Counted from the first letter of the stretch, positions 10,506 through 23,422 are shown. The stretch is DNA of 64,000 bases from Ailanthus altissimus (GCA_946807835.1 OX327699.1:1862501-1926500), one strand, 5' to 3'. A program made the numbers and translations. The notes: a model not told the origin generated them from the letters alone.

Positions 10506-13291
10506 AAAACTGTAATATCCAATCCCTATTAGTAGTATTGGTGTCTAGATTTCGGTATAGAGCAAATAAGATACCATAGGGTTACTCGATTTTAGCCTTA
10601 TTAGAAATATTTTCTGTATAGTGCACGTGAGAGATATTAGACCTAATTTGGTAATTTCACACTTGATCGGTGTGCCGGACGACCCTAGAATATTTTTGAA
10701 AATTTTCTCTATTGGCTTAGAAAAGGAATTCTAATTTACTACATCAATTTCCATTTAAGGGTGATGTATGGAAAAAGCCTTTGTTGAGAAACATAATCCA
10801 TATATTAGAGAATTGACTAATTAGAAGAAATCTCATGGATAGCAAAGTTGAAAATTCTAGTTAGTTCTTTGGACTATTCTAACTAGATAAAATGAACTAA
10901 TTACATAATTAGTTTTCAACTAATGGCAAATTAGTAATTTTGAGTAAGTTGAAGGGCAAAATAGTCAATTGAGGGAGCACTATATATATGTTGGAAGAGT
11001 GTAGAATTATCAAGTGATCAAAAAACCAACACTTAGAGCAAAAAAGAGAGAAATTCGTGCAAGGTGAAGAGGTGCTGCTACAGTGAAATTTCAGTTTTTT
11101 TTCATGATGTTTCATGTGTAATCAAGCCAAAATAAGGTTACATACCAATCCCTAAGCTCAATTGAAGCCTCAATTAGTGGAAATTCAAGAAAAAGAGGTA
11201 AGAAAAGCATTCTTTTATAAGTTGGATAAGTGAGTTTTCAAGAATGCTTAAATTGATGTTCTTGTGTGTATTATGGGCTTAGATTGAATTGAATTCTAGT
11301 GTGGAGCTTGAAGGAGTCATCAATTTGAAGAAATTGGCAAGGTAAGAATTAGGGTTTTTGGTGATTTTGTTGTAGAGATTTCAATTGGTTGTAATTAGGG
11401 CTTTAGAATGAAATTGGCTTGATTTTGTGATAATTGGAACAAGAAATTGAGAAAAGGAATGTGTTGGAACATAGGGTGAAATTCTGCCACATTAGGGAAG
11501 TTAGGGATTGAGTAATGTTTTGATTGAGTTGTTGTGTGTAAATGGTGCATATTATAAAATGAATGTATATGGTTGAAGGAAAAACCAAAAATGAAGAAAA
11601 TGGGACATAATTGTCCATTTAGAAAAGGTGAAGGGCATGTATGTCCAACCAAGTTATAGGGCGTGCAATTTTTTTCGGGGCGCCGGATGGTGAGTTAGGT
11701 TAGATTAAATGACTCCGTAAATAAAAATCGGGAAGTAGTATGCATCCGGGCTTTGTATGCCGATTAAGGTATTTAGTAGTTAAATGAGATTCTAGCATTC
11801 AAATTAGTTCTAAATGTCATTTATGGCGCGTAGGTGAAGATAACCGAGAGCGATAACGGGAGCAGAAATCGGGAGCGAAATTGAGCGTGGAGCGGTTGTG
11901 AGTGGAAATCTGCCATTTCTTTTACTTTTCGTTTATTATGTTTTCCCATAATGAATATGTATGTTTTATGAGCTTTTGATGCATAACCAGGATTTATGAT
12001 CTTGATACATATTCATAGACATGCTTTTACATGATCGATTTGAGAAACAGTTTTAAAATTTCTGCATTTGTTTTAAAGGCCATTGGTACCCTCAGATTAT
12101 AGTGGTGATGATTGTATTAGACCCGGCCGATATGTCCTGTACACATAGGCAGGTCTTGGGGGGTGTGTCACTAACTCCGGGAAGTCGAGATGTCGAGTCT
12201 TGTGAGTCGTTCTATGTGTACAGGGTATTGTCTCGCTATATGCATGCGATGTAGGATTTCGCTGCATAGCTAGTGAGATGTCTTGAGATGTCACTGTGGG
12301 TTCTGCTAGTTGAGGTGCCCCGTGACCTACTCACGTGTGCGGTGCCAGTTGAGTCACTGCATGATTGTAGAGCTTTAGGGTTACCATTGGTACAGTTTAG
12401 AAAGAAAATGGCTGAGCGAGGATTTTACTAGTTTTTGATTTACCGATAGCATTTATGCATTTATATGCACATAGCAGTTATTATATTATACAGATTCTGG
12501 ATGCGGTTTTTCAAAGATGTAGATAAAACCTGCTCGGTAAGATTTCAATAGCATATGATGTTAGAAACCGTTTTACAGTTTTACATCAGTTTTAGAAGCA
12601 TGATTTCTGCATGAACTTTAGAATTTGCTATCTATACATAATGTTATTTTATTGAAATTGTATTTGCACTCACTGAGCTGCTTTAGCTCACCCATTTTGT
12701 GTTTTATATTTTCTAAACCCCTTTCCCAGGTGCAGGTCTCGGTACGCAAGCTGCTGATTCTCCTATTGCTGAGTAGTGGGCCAAATTCAAAGATCATTTT
12801 TGTATATGTAAATGTGCTAAATAGCACCCTTTACTTTATGCATAATAGTTGTAGGCATGTATATTTGGATGTATGTTTTGAACCGAGAAGAAGAGATTTC
12901 AATTTTATGATGATCGTTTTTACTTTTTATGATTATACTTATTTATGATTCAAATGAATAATTGAGTTGTGTTGGATTTGATTTGAAAAGAACCTGAGGT
13001 TCGAATTGGTAGTATTGAGGTGTATTGGAAATAGAAGTGAAATTTCTTTGCAGGTTTTATATGAATTTTCCAAAAAACAGGGGAAACTCTGTCCGTTTGT
13101 TTTTAAAAATTAAGATGTCATTTTCATACACATTACTAGACCTTCTCAGTAGTAACAAGAATTAAAAAGGGGGTTCGCCTCACGGAAATATCTCAACTTA
13201 CCTAGTTAGGTTCGGAGGAACTTCCGTCAGGGTGCCCGGCAGGGCCGCTGGGATCTATAGTAGAGGGTCTCGAGTCGGTCCTGTAAAAAAC
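10506..13291 (+). mobile_element. Solo LTR A2 nested in A3
   Basis: The LTR spans 10511-13286. It begins TGTAATATCCAATCCC and ends CCTGTAA, where other copies end CCTGTCA, so the terminal CA has mutated to AA. AAAAC occurs at 10506-10510 and 13287-13291 as the target duplication. It is inverted relative to A1, A3 and A4. A TATA-like run (TATATATATG) near 10981-10990 may be the LTR promoter. Frames of 107 codons (12625-12948, +) and 85 codons (11395-11652, -) have open counterparts in A1 and A4; I do not assign them a function. Confidence 0.9.
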
Positions 13292-13735
13292 TGTCACTAT
13301 ATTGCAGAAACTATTTCTTGTTTGTTCAAAACATATTTACAATGTGCACAAAGTCTATAACTACTATGCAGAAAATCAAAATGGTGCTACTCAACACATT
13401 TACATTTACAAATTGATCGTCTAACTTAGCCCACTAATCTAATGTAGGAGAATTAGTAACCTACGTACCGAGGCCTGCACCTGGAAAGGGTTTTAGAAAA
13501 CATAAAACATAAAACGAGTGAGCTAAAAGAGTTCAGTAAGTGCTTTTAAATTTTTTAGTAAAAATAAGATTCTGTATAAATATTAAATTCTGAATAACTA
13601 CCTAAAACATACTTCTCAAGCTATTATAAAACTATAAAACAGTTTCTAAATATCATATGCTGATAAAATCCTGCTGAGTGGTCTTTATTAATAATTTTTG
13701 TAAACAATTGTTATAATCTGTAAAACATAGTAACT

Positions 13736-13738
<3 letters not shown>

Positions 13739-13772
<34 letters not shown>
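13739..13772. repeat. (TA)n microsatellite
   Basis: An uninterrupted run of TA dinucleotides inside the right arm of LTR A3. The corresponding position in A1, A2 and A4 has only a short AT-rich stretch, so it expanded after this copy inserted. Confidence 0.9.
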
Positions 13773-13775
<3 letters not shown>

Positions 13776-16700
13776 ATGGTATGCATTTGATAACTCAAAA
13801 ACTGCTAAAACTCTTGCTCGGTCATTTTCTTTCTAAACTGTACCAAATGGTAACCTTAAAGTTCTATAATCACGCAGCGAATAAACTAGCACCGCATAAC
13901 GTGGTAAGTCATAGGGCGTCTAAACTAGCAACACCCACTCTGACATCTAAAAACATCTTATTGGCTATGCAGTAGAATTCTACATTGCCTACATATAGTG
14001 AGACGATACCCCACACACATAGAACGACTCATATGACTCGACGACCTGACTTTTTAGAGTTAGTGACACACACCCCAATACTTGCCTATGCATACGGGGT
14101 ATACCGACCGGGTCTTAAACTATCACAACACTATAAATCTGAAGATACCAATGGCCTTTGAAAACTAACTTAATAACTTTAAAACTATTTCTTAAAACTA
14201 AACATAGAAACTCACAATTATAACATTATACAAAAACTGTAAATCATACTTATGCATTTAAAATCACATAAAAAAATATGAAATTCAAATATACTGAAAT
14301 ATATTAAATGAAAGATGAACAATTACATATTTTCACTCACCAAACGCTCCAAGCTCAATTCTTCTCCGAAAATTTTCCTTCTTTTACCACTCTTGGTTTT
14401 CTTCACCTACATGCCACAATTGATATTTAAAACCTTTACTAATGCTGAAATTATACCTAAACTAGTAAGCGCCCAAATTGGTTTACAAAGCCCGAATAGA
14501 CTCCACTTCCCATTTTTCATTTACATAGTCATTCTATTTTGTTTACTTAACTATCCGATGCCATAAAATTGCTTAACACTCTATAAATTCGGTTGGACAT
14601 AATTGCCCTTCAACTTACTAAGAATGGATAATTATGTCCCCTTTACTTATTTCTTGATTTCCCACCATCTATATACATCTAATTGACACAAGAATCATTC
14701 ATACACAACAATTGAACCAAAACACCACTCAAATCCTAAAATTCCTAAAGTGGCCGAATTCACCATCTTCCACCTAACACTCTCATTTTCTCAATTTCTT
14801 GTTAATAACATTCAAATCATGTCAAATTAATTCTAATGCCCTAATAACATTCAATTGAAGTCTCTACATCAAAATCACACCAAACCTTAATTCATACCTT
14901 ACTAATTCTTTTAGTTCGGTGTCTTCTTTGAGCTCCACACTTAAATCCAACTCAAATCCCTTTTCCTTGGATTTTTCACAAGTGCATGATCTATTTAACC
15001 TTAGGAACTTGAGCTTAGCTTGGTTTTAGCTTAATCATGCATGGAAAATTATGAAAAGGCCTTGAAATTTTACTGTTGAAGCTTCCCCTCTTTTGGCCGA
15101 ATTTCTCCACATTAGCTCTCAAATGTTTTGCTTTTCATTTCATGCAAAATTTCTAAAAACTTTTTCCTTTTATAGTGCTATTTCAAAAGTCCAATTTGCT
15201 CCTCAACTAACTCTAAATTTAAAAAATACCATTGGTTAGAAATATGAGTATTTAATTGGTTCCTTTCTAACTATTTAGTTAGAATAGTCAAAAGAACTAA
15301 ACTAGGCTTCCAACTTGGCATTCCATTAACTTGTCTCTAATTAGTCAATTTTCTAACACATGGATTGTGTTTCTTAACAAAGGCTTGTTCCATGCATAAC
15401 ACTTATATGAAAATCCATGTGTTAAATTGAAATATTCTTTTACAAGCCAATTGAAAAAAACTTTTAAAAATATTCCATGACCGTCCGACTCCCGATTGAC
15501 TATGAAATTGAAAATTTAGGTCTATTACCTCTCACGCGCACCATAAAAAAAATATTTTTAATGGGGTTGAAATTGGGTAACCCTACGGTTTCTTTATCGT
15601 TTTATACCGAAATCTAGGTACCTACACTACTAATAGGGATCGGATATTCATACTCAAAATATGCATCTATCACCCTAGCGCAACAACATATTTTGCCCCA
15701 GCGCTGGGACCTTGAACAAAATAAGAAAATTAGACAAATAACATGTTTAAGTTGTAATTCGTCGCTCCAACACTAACAATTCATCGTATCAACGACAGCC
15801 TAACACCCCAGCGCTATGTCCTTACCGCTCTAACGATTTTGGCTTTTAAATGCAGCACACTAGCGACGGCATAATAATGCCCCAACGGTAGCACGATTCA
15901 TGACCCAATAAGAATTGAGATTTTTAAGCTCAAATCAATCCTTATAAAAGGTCACTCGTTCTCAGCCTTAAAAGATCATATAAGAAGACTCAAAACACTC
16001 AAGAGACTCACAACACAAGTCTTAAAGAGCAAATAGAGCATAATTGAAGCAATCATAGAGAGAAATTTACGGCGTTATTGGCATCAAGAGTTCCTTAAGT
16101 AGCATAATCAAGAGCAATTTGACGTCTATATCGATTTGTTATTAATTATATAATGTTTTCTTTCTATTTTTGTCACTGTTCTCTTGTATCCATGAATTAA
16201 ATTTTCTTTCTAGGGTTAATATTTAAACTCAATATATGGGCTTAATTACTATATCTTTCTAATATTTAATAAGCTTAGTTCTTTGTTATTCAAATTATTT
16301 ATTCTTAATGCTTTATTATATGTGGCCAATATTATGATTGATTTGATAATATTTTAATAAACTTGGAAGAGACATCATTATATTTAGACTTAGATAATTT
16401 GATACATAATTGTAGAGTAACATTTAATGTTGTATATGCAAGTTTCAAATTAGGATAGAAATATATTTAATTGGCATGTATGATTAATAAAACTTGTTGT
16501 TAATGAATTTGAATTTATTAAATACCATAGGAATATAGGTATTTTAGTAAATTAAGATATTCTTACATAACCTTGGGAGAGGCTTATGAATATAATAGTA
16601 TCTTGATTAATAACAAATATTAAGGCAATTAAATATTAGAGGATTAATTATTAGAAAGCATATTGAGGGATAATATTAATCCTAGGTTTTCTCTATATTG

Positions 16701-16927
16701 CTATCTTTCAAAATTTTATTTTGTCATTGCTTTCATATTTTTCAATTTTATTCTTAAGATTTTAACTTTTCTGAATAATTACTAAAAAGTTATAATTTCA
16801 TTACTTGGTCAAAAAGAAGAAATTATCACTGTAGATTCAACATTCTACCCTTTTGTCCCTTTATTACTTGAATACGATAATGCATACTTGCACTTTATTT
16901 GAGATATAGAAATATCGCATCAAATAG

Positions 16928-17011
16928 GCCGATCAAAAAATCAAGATCATTGTATAAAAGTTTGCTATTTTCACTAGCGAATTATTTGGAAGAGTGCTAA
17001 TAGAAGTTAAT
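16928..17011 (+). pseudogene. Tat-like gypsy pol fragment between C1 and C2
   Basis: Directly after the C1 target duplication the frame gives ADQKIKIIV, a stop, then KFAIFTSELFGRVLIEVN. This continues PSEQ at 10020 and leads into QAPLGELLRCIGP at 18267. It corresponds to the segment before the integrase zinc-binding domain in Tat-type elements. It is only 84 bp because two LTR insertions flank it. Confidence 0.7.
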
Positions 17012-18263
17012 TATGTCTAATATTTCTATCTTCTAAACTTAATATTTCTTTGTTTAAATTAAGATTATTTGGTTTTTTTTAATATGCTTTATTGTTATTT
17101 TGTAGGTTTGGAGTCAATAGAACAAATGGGGATAAAAATCTAAGAAAAATAAGGCAAAAACATCAAAGTGCTATAATGCTAGCTACAGTACATTGCTATG
17201 GTGCTTAGTGTCGCAATGCTATGTGAACAGTACCCGCAAACAATGAGCATGAATAGTATGTAAACAGTACTCGTGAACAATATCCTAATCTAATTTATAT
17301 TTAATTTTTTACCCTAATTTGAAAATATAAACCTATAAATAAAAGACAAAAACCCTAATTAAAAGAATCAAGATGAAAGAAAAGAAGAGAGAAAGATAGT
17401 AATTTTTGAAGGATTAAGAAAACTAAAAGATTAAAGACTGCAGAAAAAATTAGTTTTATCTCTATAACTTTTTATCTTTCTAGTTTTCTATAATTTTTAT
17501 GATGTTATTCTTAATAAGCTCTATGACTCTTTATTTCACTATGACCTAAGTTTTTAATTCTAAGGTTAGATTTTTGAACCTAGTATGTAGTTGGATTTTG
17601 TTAATTTTTAGTTTATGAGCTTAATACATATAATTGATTCATTCGATCTTGATCTTAATACTTTTATTATACCTAATCAAATTCTTGAATGATTAAGGAA
17701 TTACGATGAACTTGGCAAAGGGATTCATGTGTTTAGCTTAGGATATTTGATGCATGATCATAGGGTAACAACTATAAGTTCTATGTAGGATAGACATATA
17801 CCTAGATGGCATGTATGGTATTATTTAGATCTTGTTGAATTATATTCTAATTTGATTGCCATATACATATAGGTGGTTGTTAAAATGTGTAATATAATCA
17901 TTTGACCATTGATAGAGGCTTCTGATGAGATTAGTATTTAAGCCAACAATTTATGCTAAATGATTAATTGAGTGGTTAATGAATCGAGTTAAATACTAAG
18001 GATGAGTCTATATCCTAGATTATTATCCTTTGGTGAATTTATCTCTTGTTTGTTTATTGTTTAGGTTAATTTAATTGATAGAATTAGGTTAATTGATTAA
18101 GTTTCAAATTTTAGATTTCTCTAAATAAAAGTTAAGTATATATTATTTTAGTACTTTATTGAAAGAATTAAATCGCATAATCCTTGTGAGAATGATATTT
18201 GGACTTTAAAGCTTATATTACTTGATACGATAACGTGTGCTTGTGCTTATCTACTATAGCACA
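17012..18263 (+). mobile_element. LTR C2, a diverged member of the C superfamily
   Basis: Read in reverse complement, it shares word order with C6 (41926-43290) and C3: the block near ACTATCGTATCAAGTAATA (here inverted around 18215-18235), then the sections on border intervals matching 42180-42500. It interrupts the gypsy frame exactly between VLIEVN and QAPLGE. Its ends are blurred (about 17012-17014 and 18262-18264) and no clean target duplication remains (TTAAT against ACAAT), so it is old. A cluster of short palindromic words with the core TGCTA lies at 17170-17290. Confidence 0.65.
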
Positions 18264-19400
18264 CAATCAAGCACCTCTAGGCGAACTATTGAGATGTATT
18301 GGCCCGAAAGAATGTATGCTTGTCATGGTCAAATTTCATAAAGGGTTAGTTGGTGCTCATCTCAGTAGGAGAATAATGAAGAAGGCTATCCTAAAGATTG
18401 AACTTTTGGCCAACTATGCAACAGAACTATCACAAGTATGCTAAAGGTTGTGAAGAGTATCAGAAACACAGGTCAATATAGGTCATCTCGTCCTAAGAAA
18501 TACATCCAGTGATCAACCTTGGCCATTCAGAAGTTGGGCCATGGATATAATTTGGAAAATATATGCATCATCGTCTTAGCAGCACACGTTCATACTTGTA
18601 GCGATTGATTAGTTTACAAAATAGATTGAGGCAAGCCTGTTAAAGATAGTCAATCAACAATCGATCATACAATTTATCAAGAAAAATATTATTTATAGTC
18701 ACGACCTGTTTGAATTAATCACCATCGATCAAGGAAAAGTCTTCATAGGAGAAGAAATAGGCGATTTTTCAAAGGAGTTTGGTTTCAAACTAATACATAA
18801 TACACCAGATTACGTATAATTAAATGGGCAGGCTGAGTCAAAAAATAAATCTCTCATCTAAGGGTTGAAGAAGGTAATCGTGGACAACCTTATGTCATAA
18901 TACAAGAAGCTTCAAAAGTACTTTGGGTGAACAAAGTCAACCCAAAAAGAGCTACCGGTATCTTACTTTATTAGTTAATATATGGCCATGAGGCCATAGT
19001 TTCGATGAAACTAATTAGAAACTCACTCAGGAGATGATTCTAAGACAATCTGAACCCCAACAATACCAGGACGCCATAGTAGAAGAGATGGATAAACTGG
19101 ATGAGCATCGTCTAAAAGCTTTAAATCAACTCGAGATTTAGAAGAAAAGGGTTGAAAAGACTTATAATAAAAAGGTCAAGTTTAAAACTTTTAGCCACTG
19201 TGACCTAATATGGAAGGTAGTCCTCTCAATAGGTTCGAAGTAAAGTGAGTTTGAAAAATTTAGTGCCATTTGGGAAGGGCCATTCAAGGTTGCCAAAATC
19301 CTCGACAATAAGGCATATTTGTTAAGTGATCTAGATGGAGAAGTTTATCCTAAGATAATCAATGAAAAGTATCTGAAAACTTACCGACCAACTATTTGAG
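18264..19400 (+). pseudogene. Tat-like gypsy integrase, degenerate
   Basis: The frame starts QAPLGELLRCIGPKECMLV, then the zinc-binding part (VKFHKGLVGAH and KGCEEYQKH; one cysteine of the HHCC finger is missing). The catalytic core follows with its three acidic positions recognisable: LVAID, TIDQGKVF and LNGQAESKN. Stops and frameshifts occur throughout (e.g. after AID and before LNGQ). The C-terminal section (SHCDLIWKV..., FEGPFKV-like, and NEKYLKTYRPTI near 19365-19398) matches the usual gypsy end. It belongs to the same pol as 9356-10021. Confidence 0.85.
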
Positions 19401-19935
19401 AAGGGTTTGAAAAGACAAATTTCCATCAAAACTCATGAACATATTCAGAGATCAGGATCGACTAATTTTATTATGTAAGTCTACATTTGAAGCATTTATG
19501 AATTGTCGAGTTATGGATCTCATCAGTTTGAATTTTACTTCTGGTAAATATTAATTCATGTCACTCTTTGACCGATTTTTAGTTTTAGATAAGTCAATTT
19601 TTAGATGTTCAAGAATTTCATATAAACCGATCCATTTTTTTTATTTAATTATGCTCGTTTAATCATTGGAGTGGTTAACCTTGTTAGACTGGCACTATAT
19701 TCTAAGATTTTTCACTGTAAATTCTTAATTTAATAAAATTCGCTTGATTTCTTTAGTTTATACATTTGAGGTGCCAAGGAGGTTGGATTAGTCGATTATG
19801 AGAAATCAATTTCTAATATCCAAAGTTTTTAAACTCATAACATTCAAAATTATTTAAAAGAACATTGGGTGACTTCAAGACACATATATAAAGAGAATAT
19901 AAAATATTTCATTGATTCGAAAGTAATTTACAAGA
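19401..19935. other. Non-coding stretch downstream of the gypsy integrase
   Basis: AT-rich sequence with no readable domain. By position it is the untranslated region between integrase and the antisense ORF of the Tat-like element. Confidence 0.5.
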
Positions 19936-21460
19936 GGTGGGCTTCAAGGCCATTCACAAGTTTTTTCTAATAAAGTTAAAATTTTGGCCACCTGGAAATC
20001 GACCACCTTAACATCTGCCTAGGCCTTAAGTACAATCTCATTATTAACTTTGAGGCTTTTCTTCAGCTCAACTTTCCTTGGGCGATTCATCAGGATTTGT
20101 GTCCTGAAGTTTGAGATTGAATTATGCACTCCGCCTCAACCGCCTTAGATTAGACAGATCCTTCTTTAAGGCCTTGATCTTCTCCATGGCAGCCTTGTTT
20201 TAATCACTCAGCTCCTTCCCCTTTGCCATTAGCCATACTTCAAAGGCGATCAATAGTAGCCTTCTCTTTAGCTTCTTTGTTAGCCTCGGAGATAATATTA
20301 ATAGTCGATTGCTTCTTCTTCGCCAGGGAGGTTAAGACAGCAGCAAACTTGTCAATTGCATTTTAAGATCGGTCGACATTGAATTGCTAGAAGTATTGTT
20401 GGACAAGAACTTTAGTTTCTTGTTCGCCTCTAACACCCGACGATTGTCTAGAATAAGGTTAGCATGGAACCTTTGGGCACCTTAAGATCATCTCTTTTAC
20501 TTAACTCAGTACATTTGATGCTGACGAAGAGATATCCCCTACCAAAGAGTGAGCAACCTCTTCCTCACTTTTATCTGAAGATGCCTCAAGCAGCATGGAA
20601 AATATATCGATAGCAGATGTTGCCTCTACCAACTAAAGAGGATTCTTAGTCATTGGTTTCCCTAGTTTTGATGATTTTGAGGTGAAGGGGAAGGCTTAGG
20701 TGATGCCACAAAATTTGGAGAAGGCCTAGACTCAGGGGTGACTGGGTCTGGTACCTGAAGTGACTTACTAGTAGGAGTCACCTAAGGGGAAGGTGTCATT
20801 GGCTGAACAGAAACAATTAACTCATTAGAAAGAGTTTTGGAGTGGACGATCTTAATATGTGGGGGCTTATGCGTAATCATCTGTGTAGGAAACAAAGGTT
20901 AAAAGACAATTTTATAAAAATAACAAGGAAACATCAAGAGAATTTGTACTTTCATTCTCTTCTTAGGATGAGCCAAGTTCTTAGCAGTTATAGGTAGGGC
21001 ATCCAAAATAGTAGGGATAGCCTCTACATGAAAGAAAGAAACAGTGTTAGTTGTAAAATACAAATAAGAAAAGAAAATGATCTATTGTTATACATTGCCA
21101 CCGCATATCACTAATGATCTTGACTGATTCAGGGTTAAAGATGAATGTTTTTTTATAATCCTAAAGATAGAAACCGGTCCAGGTATGCCAATTTCCCCTT
21201 TTGGTTACAATATCTCCGAAAATACTAAATTTAGCCTTAGGAATTGAGAGCCTTGGATCTAAAAATGGTGGATCGAACAATACCTCACCCAACCAAGGGC
21301 CATTAGAGTAGACCCATTCAGTTTGGCGTTCTACGGCCGACAATCTATGCTTCAGAAGGAGTTCCTATTTCCTTTGGTGGCACAGCCATTTCTTCTCTAT
21401 TATTACAAATATATTTAAAGTTATAAAAGGATTCAAAGTTCAAGATTTCTTAGATGAGCT
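19936..21460 (-). pseudogene. Antisense ORF remnant in the 3' region of the Tat-like gypsy element
   Basis: On the minus strand, 21161-21343 and its extension read RLSAVERQTEWVYSNG, PWLGEVLFDPPFLDPRL and, after one stop, FIFNPESVKIISDMRWQC. Further down, near 20160-20230, comes a lysine/leucine-rich coiled-coil-like stretch (KGKELSD, AMEKIKALKKDLSNL), then an end near 19940 (VDFQVAKILTLLEKTCEWP). Tat-lineage elements are known to carry extra ORFs between integrase and the 3' LTR, some antisense to pol; I assign this one by position. I do not recognise the protein family with certainty. Several stops and frameshifts make it non-functional. Confidence 0.55.
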
Positions 21461-21499
21461 TACCACGTGTCTTCTTGTAGCCAACCCACACAGTAGTAC

Positions 21500-22112
21500 T
21501 ACAGTTAGAATGCTCAAAATTGTGGCCCGCTAAAGCTTTTTATAAAGGCAAATAAAAATATTGCTCGACCAAACCCCTACTAAGTATCAAACATGCTCAG
21601 ACGACCAGGGAAAATAGGAAAATTGAGCAGCTAAAGTGACTTCATGAGTAACTTAGTCATTTCAGTGGTCTCATCCACGTAAAAGAATGATCTAAAAACT
21701 ACCTACTGCTAAACTTTTGATTTATATAAAAGGATAAGCATCAAAGCCCAAAATATTCTTAGAAGACCGATACTATGTAAAGGAGAGAAAATGGCTCAAA
21801 ATAGGTTCCATCTTCTATCTTCATATTCATTTTCAACCTTTAGCATTGACTCAAAAATGCTTTTAGCATTTTCTTCCTTCACTCACCTAAAAGCAAATAC
21901 TTGACTTAAGTATCGGAGGGTCTTCATCAGAATCACCATCGACGAGGCCATAACGATAGCTCTTTGTGTATTTACAGGTGTTATAGAAGTTCAAAGCCTA
22001 AGCAAGCCCAAAACCTTGGCCCACACAAGCAAGGCCCAGTATTTTGATTCTTACAATAAAATAAATTTAAAGCTCGTTGGCCTGAAGAAGCCATTTTTTT
22101 TTCAATAGTTTT
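21500..22112 (+). mobile_element. LTR shared by two gypsy copies (start not resolved)
   Basis: Bases 21937-22104 recur at 29900-30047 with the same order of words (ACCATCGACGAG, the AAGGCC block, AAATTTAAAGC, GAAGAAGCC), which fits the end of an LTR. It follows the 3' region of one gypsy copy and is followed by a primer-binding site and gag of another. This LTR therefore joins two internal regions, an arrangement produced by unequal recombination between neighbouring copies. The left limit is only approximate. Confidence 0.55.
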
Positions 22113-22132
22113 TAGCGCCGTCTGTGGGGATC
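22113..22132 (+). other. Primer-binding site of the gypsy element
   Basis: TAGCGCCGTCTGTGGGGATC directly follows the LTR end. Gypsy elements of the Tat/Athila groups use sites starting TGGCGCC, complementary to a tRNA 3' end; here the first TGG reads TAG. Confidence 0.7.
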
Positions 22133-23422
22133 AGGATGAAAAGCTTTGTCACCGATCTACCATCACACCGCAAATGGTAAAGCACTTATCTAACAGCCAG
22201 AATCAGCCGATGGGGCAACAAGTAGTGAATATGGATGGGAATAGAGGTTGTGGAACCCGCCTATTAAATCTAACAAATCTACTAAAAAGTTCTTTTTCGA
22301 TAGAAATTCAGGAGAAGTTACGAACGTTGAAGGAGGAGAGAGAGGAGTTAAGATAATTAATGATTGAGATGCTGAAGAAACAAGGGAGAAAAAGAGAAGA
22401 AGTGAGGGATGATGGCAGAAGAAACCCCTAAGGTTTGGAGGTACTGATGCGATATTTCTATATCATAAATTAAGTGCAAGTATACACTATCGTATGCAAG
22501 TAATAAAGAGACTAAATAAGTCGGATGTCGAACCCACAGGGATAATTCTTTCTTTTTAACCAATTACTAAAATTATATCTTCCTAATAATTATTCAGAAA
22601 AATAAAAATCTAAGAATGAATGTAAGAAATATAAAACAAAAACACAATGCAATGAGATTTAAAGATATAGCAACGTAGAGAGAACCTAGGATTAATATTA
22701 TCCCTCAATATGTTTCTAATGATTAATCCTCTAATATTTAACTCACTTAGTCTTTATTATTGATCAAGACACTAATGTATTCACAAGCCTCTTCCAAGGT
22801 CATGCAAGTATACCTTAATTTACCAAATACCTATATGCCTATGGTACTTGTAATAAATTAAGATTCATTAAGATTAGGTCTTATTGATCATACATGCCAA
22901 TTAGGTATATTCCTATCCTAAGTTGAAACTTGCATATGCAACATTGAATGTTACTCTACAATCATGCATCAAATTACCTAGGTCTAAATATTATGATTCC
23001 TCTTCCGAGTTTATCAATAATATTACCAATTCATTCACCATATATTGGCCAGATATATTGAAGCATTAAACACGAGTAATTTAAATAATAAATGACTAAG
23101 TTTATTAAATACTAAAAGATATGGCAATTAAGCACACATATTGAGTTCAAATATTAACCCTAGAAAACAAGTTTAGCTCATGGCTACAAGAGAACAGCAG
23201 TAAAAATAATTATAAATCATGATACAATTATTAGCAAACCGATATAGACGTCGAATTGCTCTTAATTGCGCTGCCTAGGAACTCTTGATGCCGAAGAACG
23301 TCTTGTATCTCTCTCTAAAGTTGCTTCAATTAAGCTCCTATTGCTCTCCAAGACTCGTGCTCTGTATTCTTGGTGCTCTTGGGTCGTCTTGGATTCCTCC
23401 TTGAAGGTTGGGAACGAGTGGC

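Larger units (their letters stand above)
10114..15655 (-). mobile_element. Solo LTR A3, itself interrupted by A2
   Basis: The arms are 10119-10510 and 13292-15650. TACTC at 10114-10118 and 15651-15655 is an exact five-base target duplication inside LTR C1. The sequence is colinear with A4 but more diverged than A1 or A2, so it is the oldest A copy here. Without the nested A2 and its duplication it is about 2.75 kb. The internal end reads TATTCA instead of TATTACA. A (TA)n microsatellite lies at 13739-13772 in the right arm. Confidence 0.85.
10017..16927 (+). mobile_element. Solo LTR C1, itself interrupted by A3
   Basis: The left arm is 10022-10113 (starting TGATAAAGACAT) and the right arm 15656-16922 (ending ATATCGCATCA). 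They match the reverse complement of C3 (22445-23891) colinearly, including GGGACTAAAATGCAAA at the break. Flanking five-mers AACAG (10017-10021) and AATAG (16923-16927) look like a target duplication with one mutation. Without the insertion C1 is about 1.36 kb. The right arm has a TATA-like TATAAAA at 15943-15949 and decayed copies of the G+C-rich palindromes seen in C3. It splits the gypsy pol frame: PSEQ before, ADQKIK after. Confidence 0.82.
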
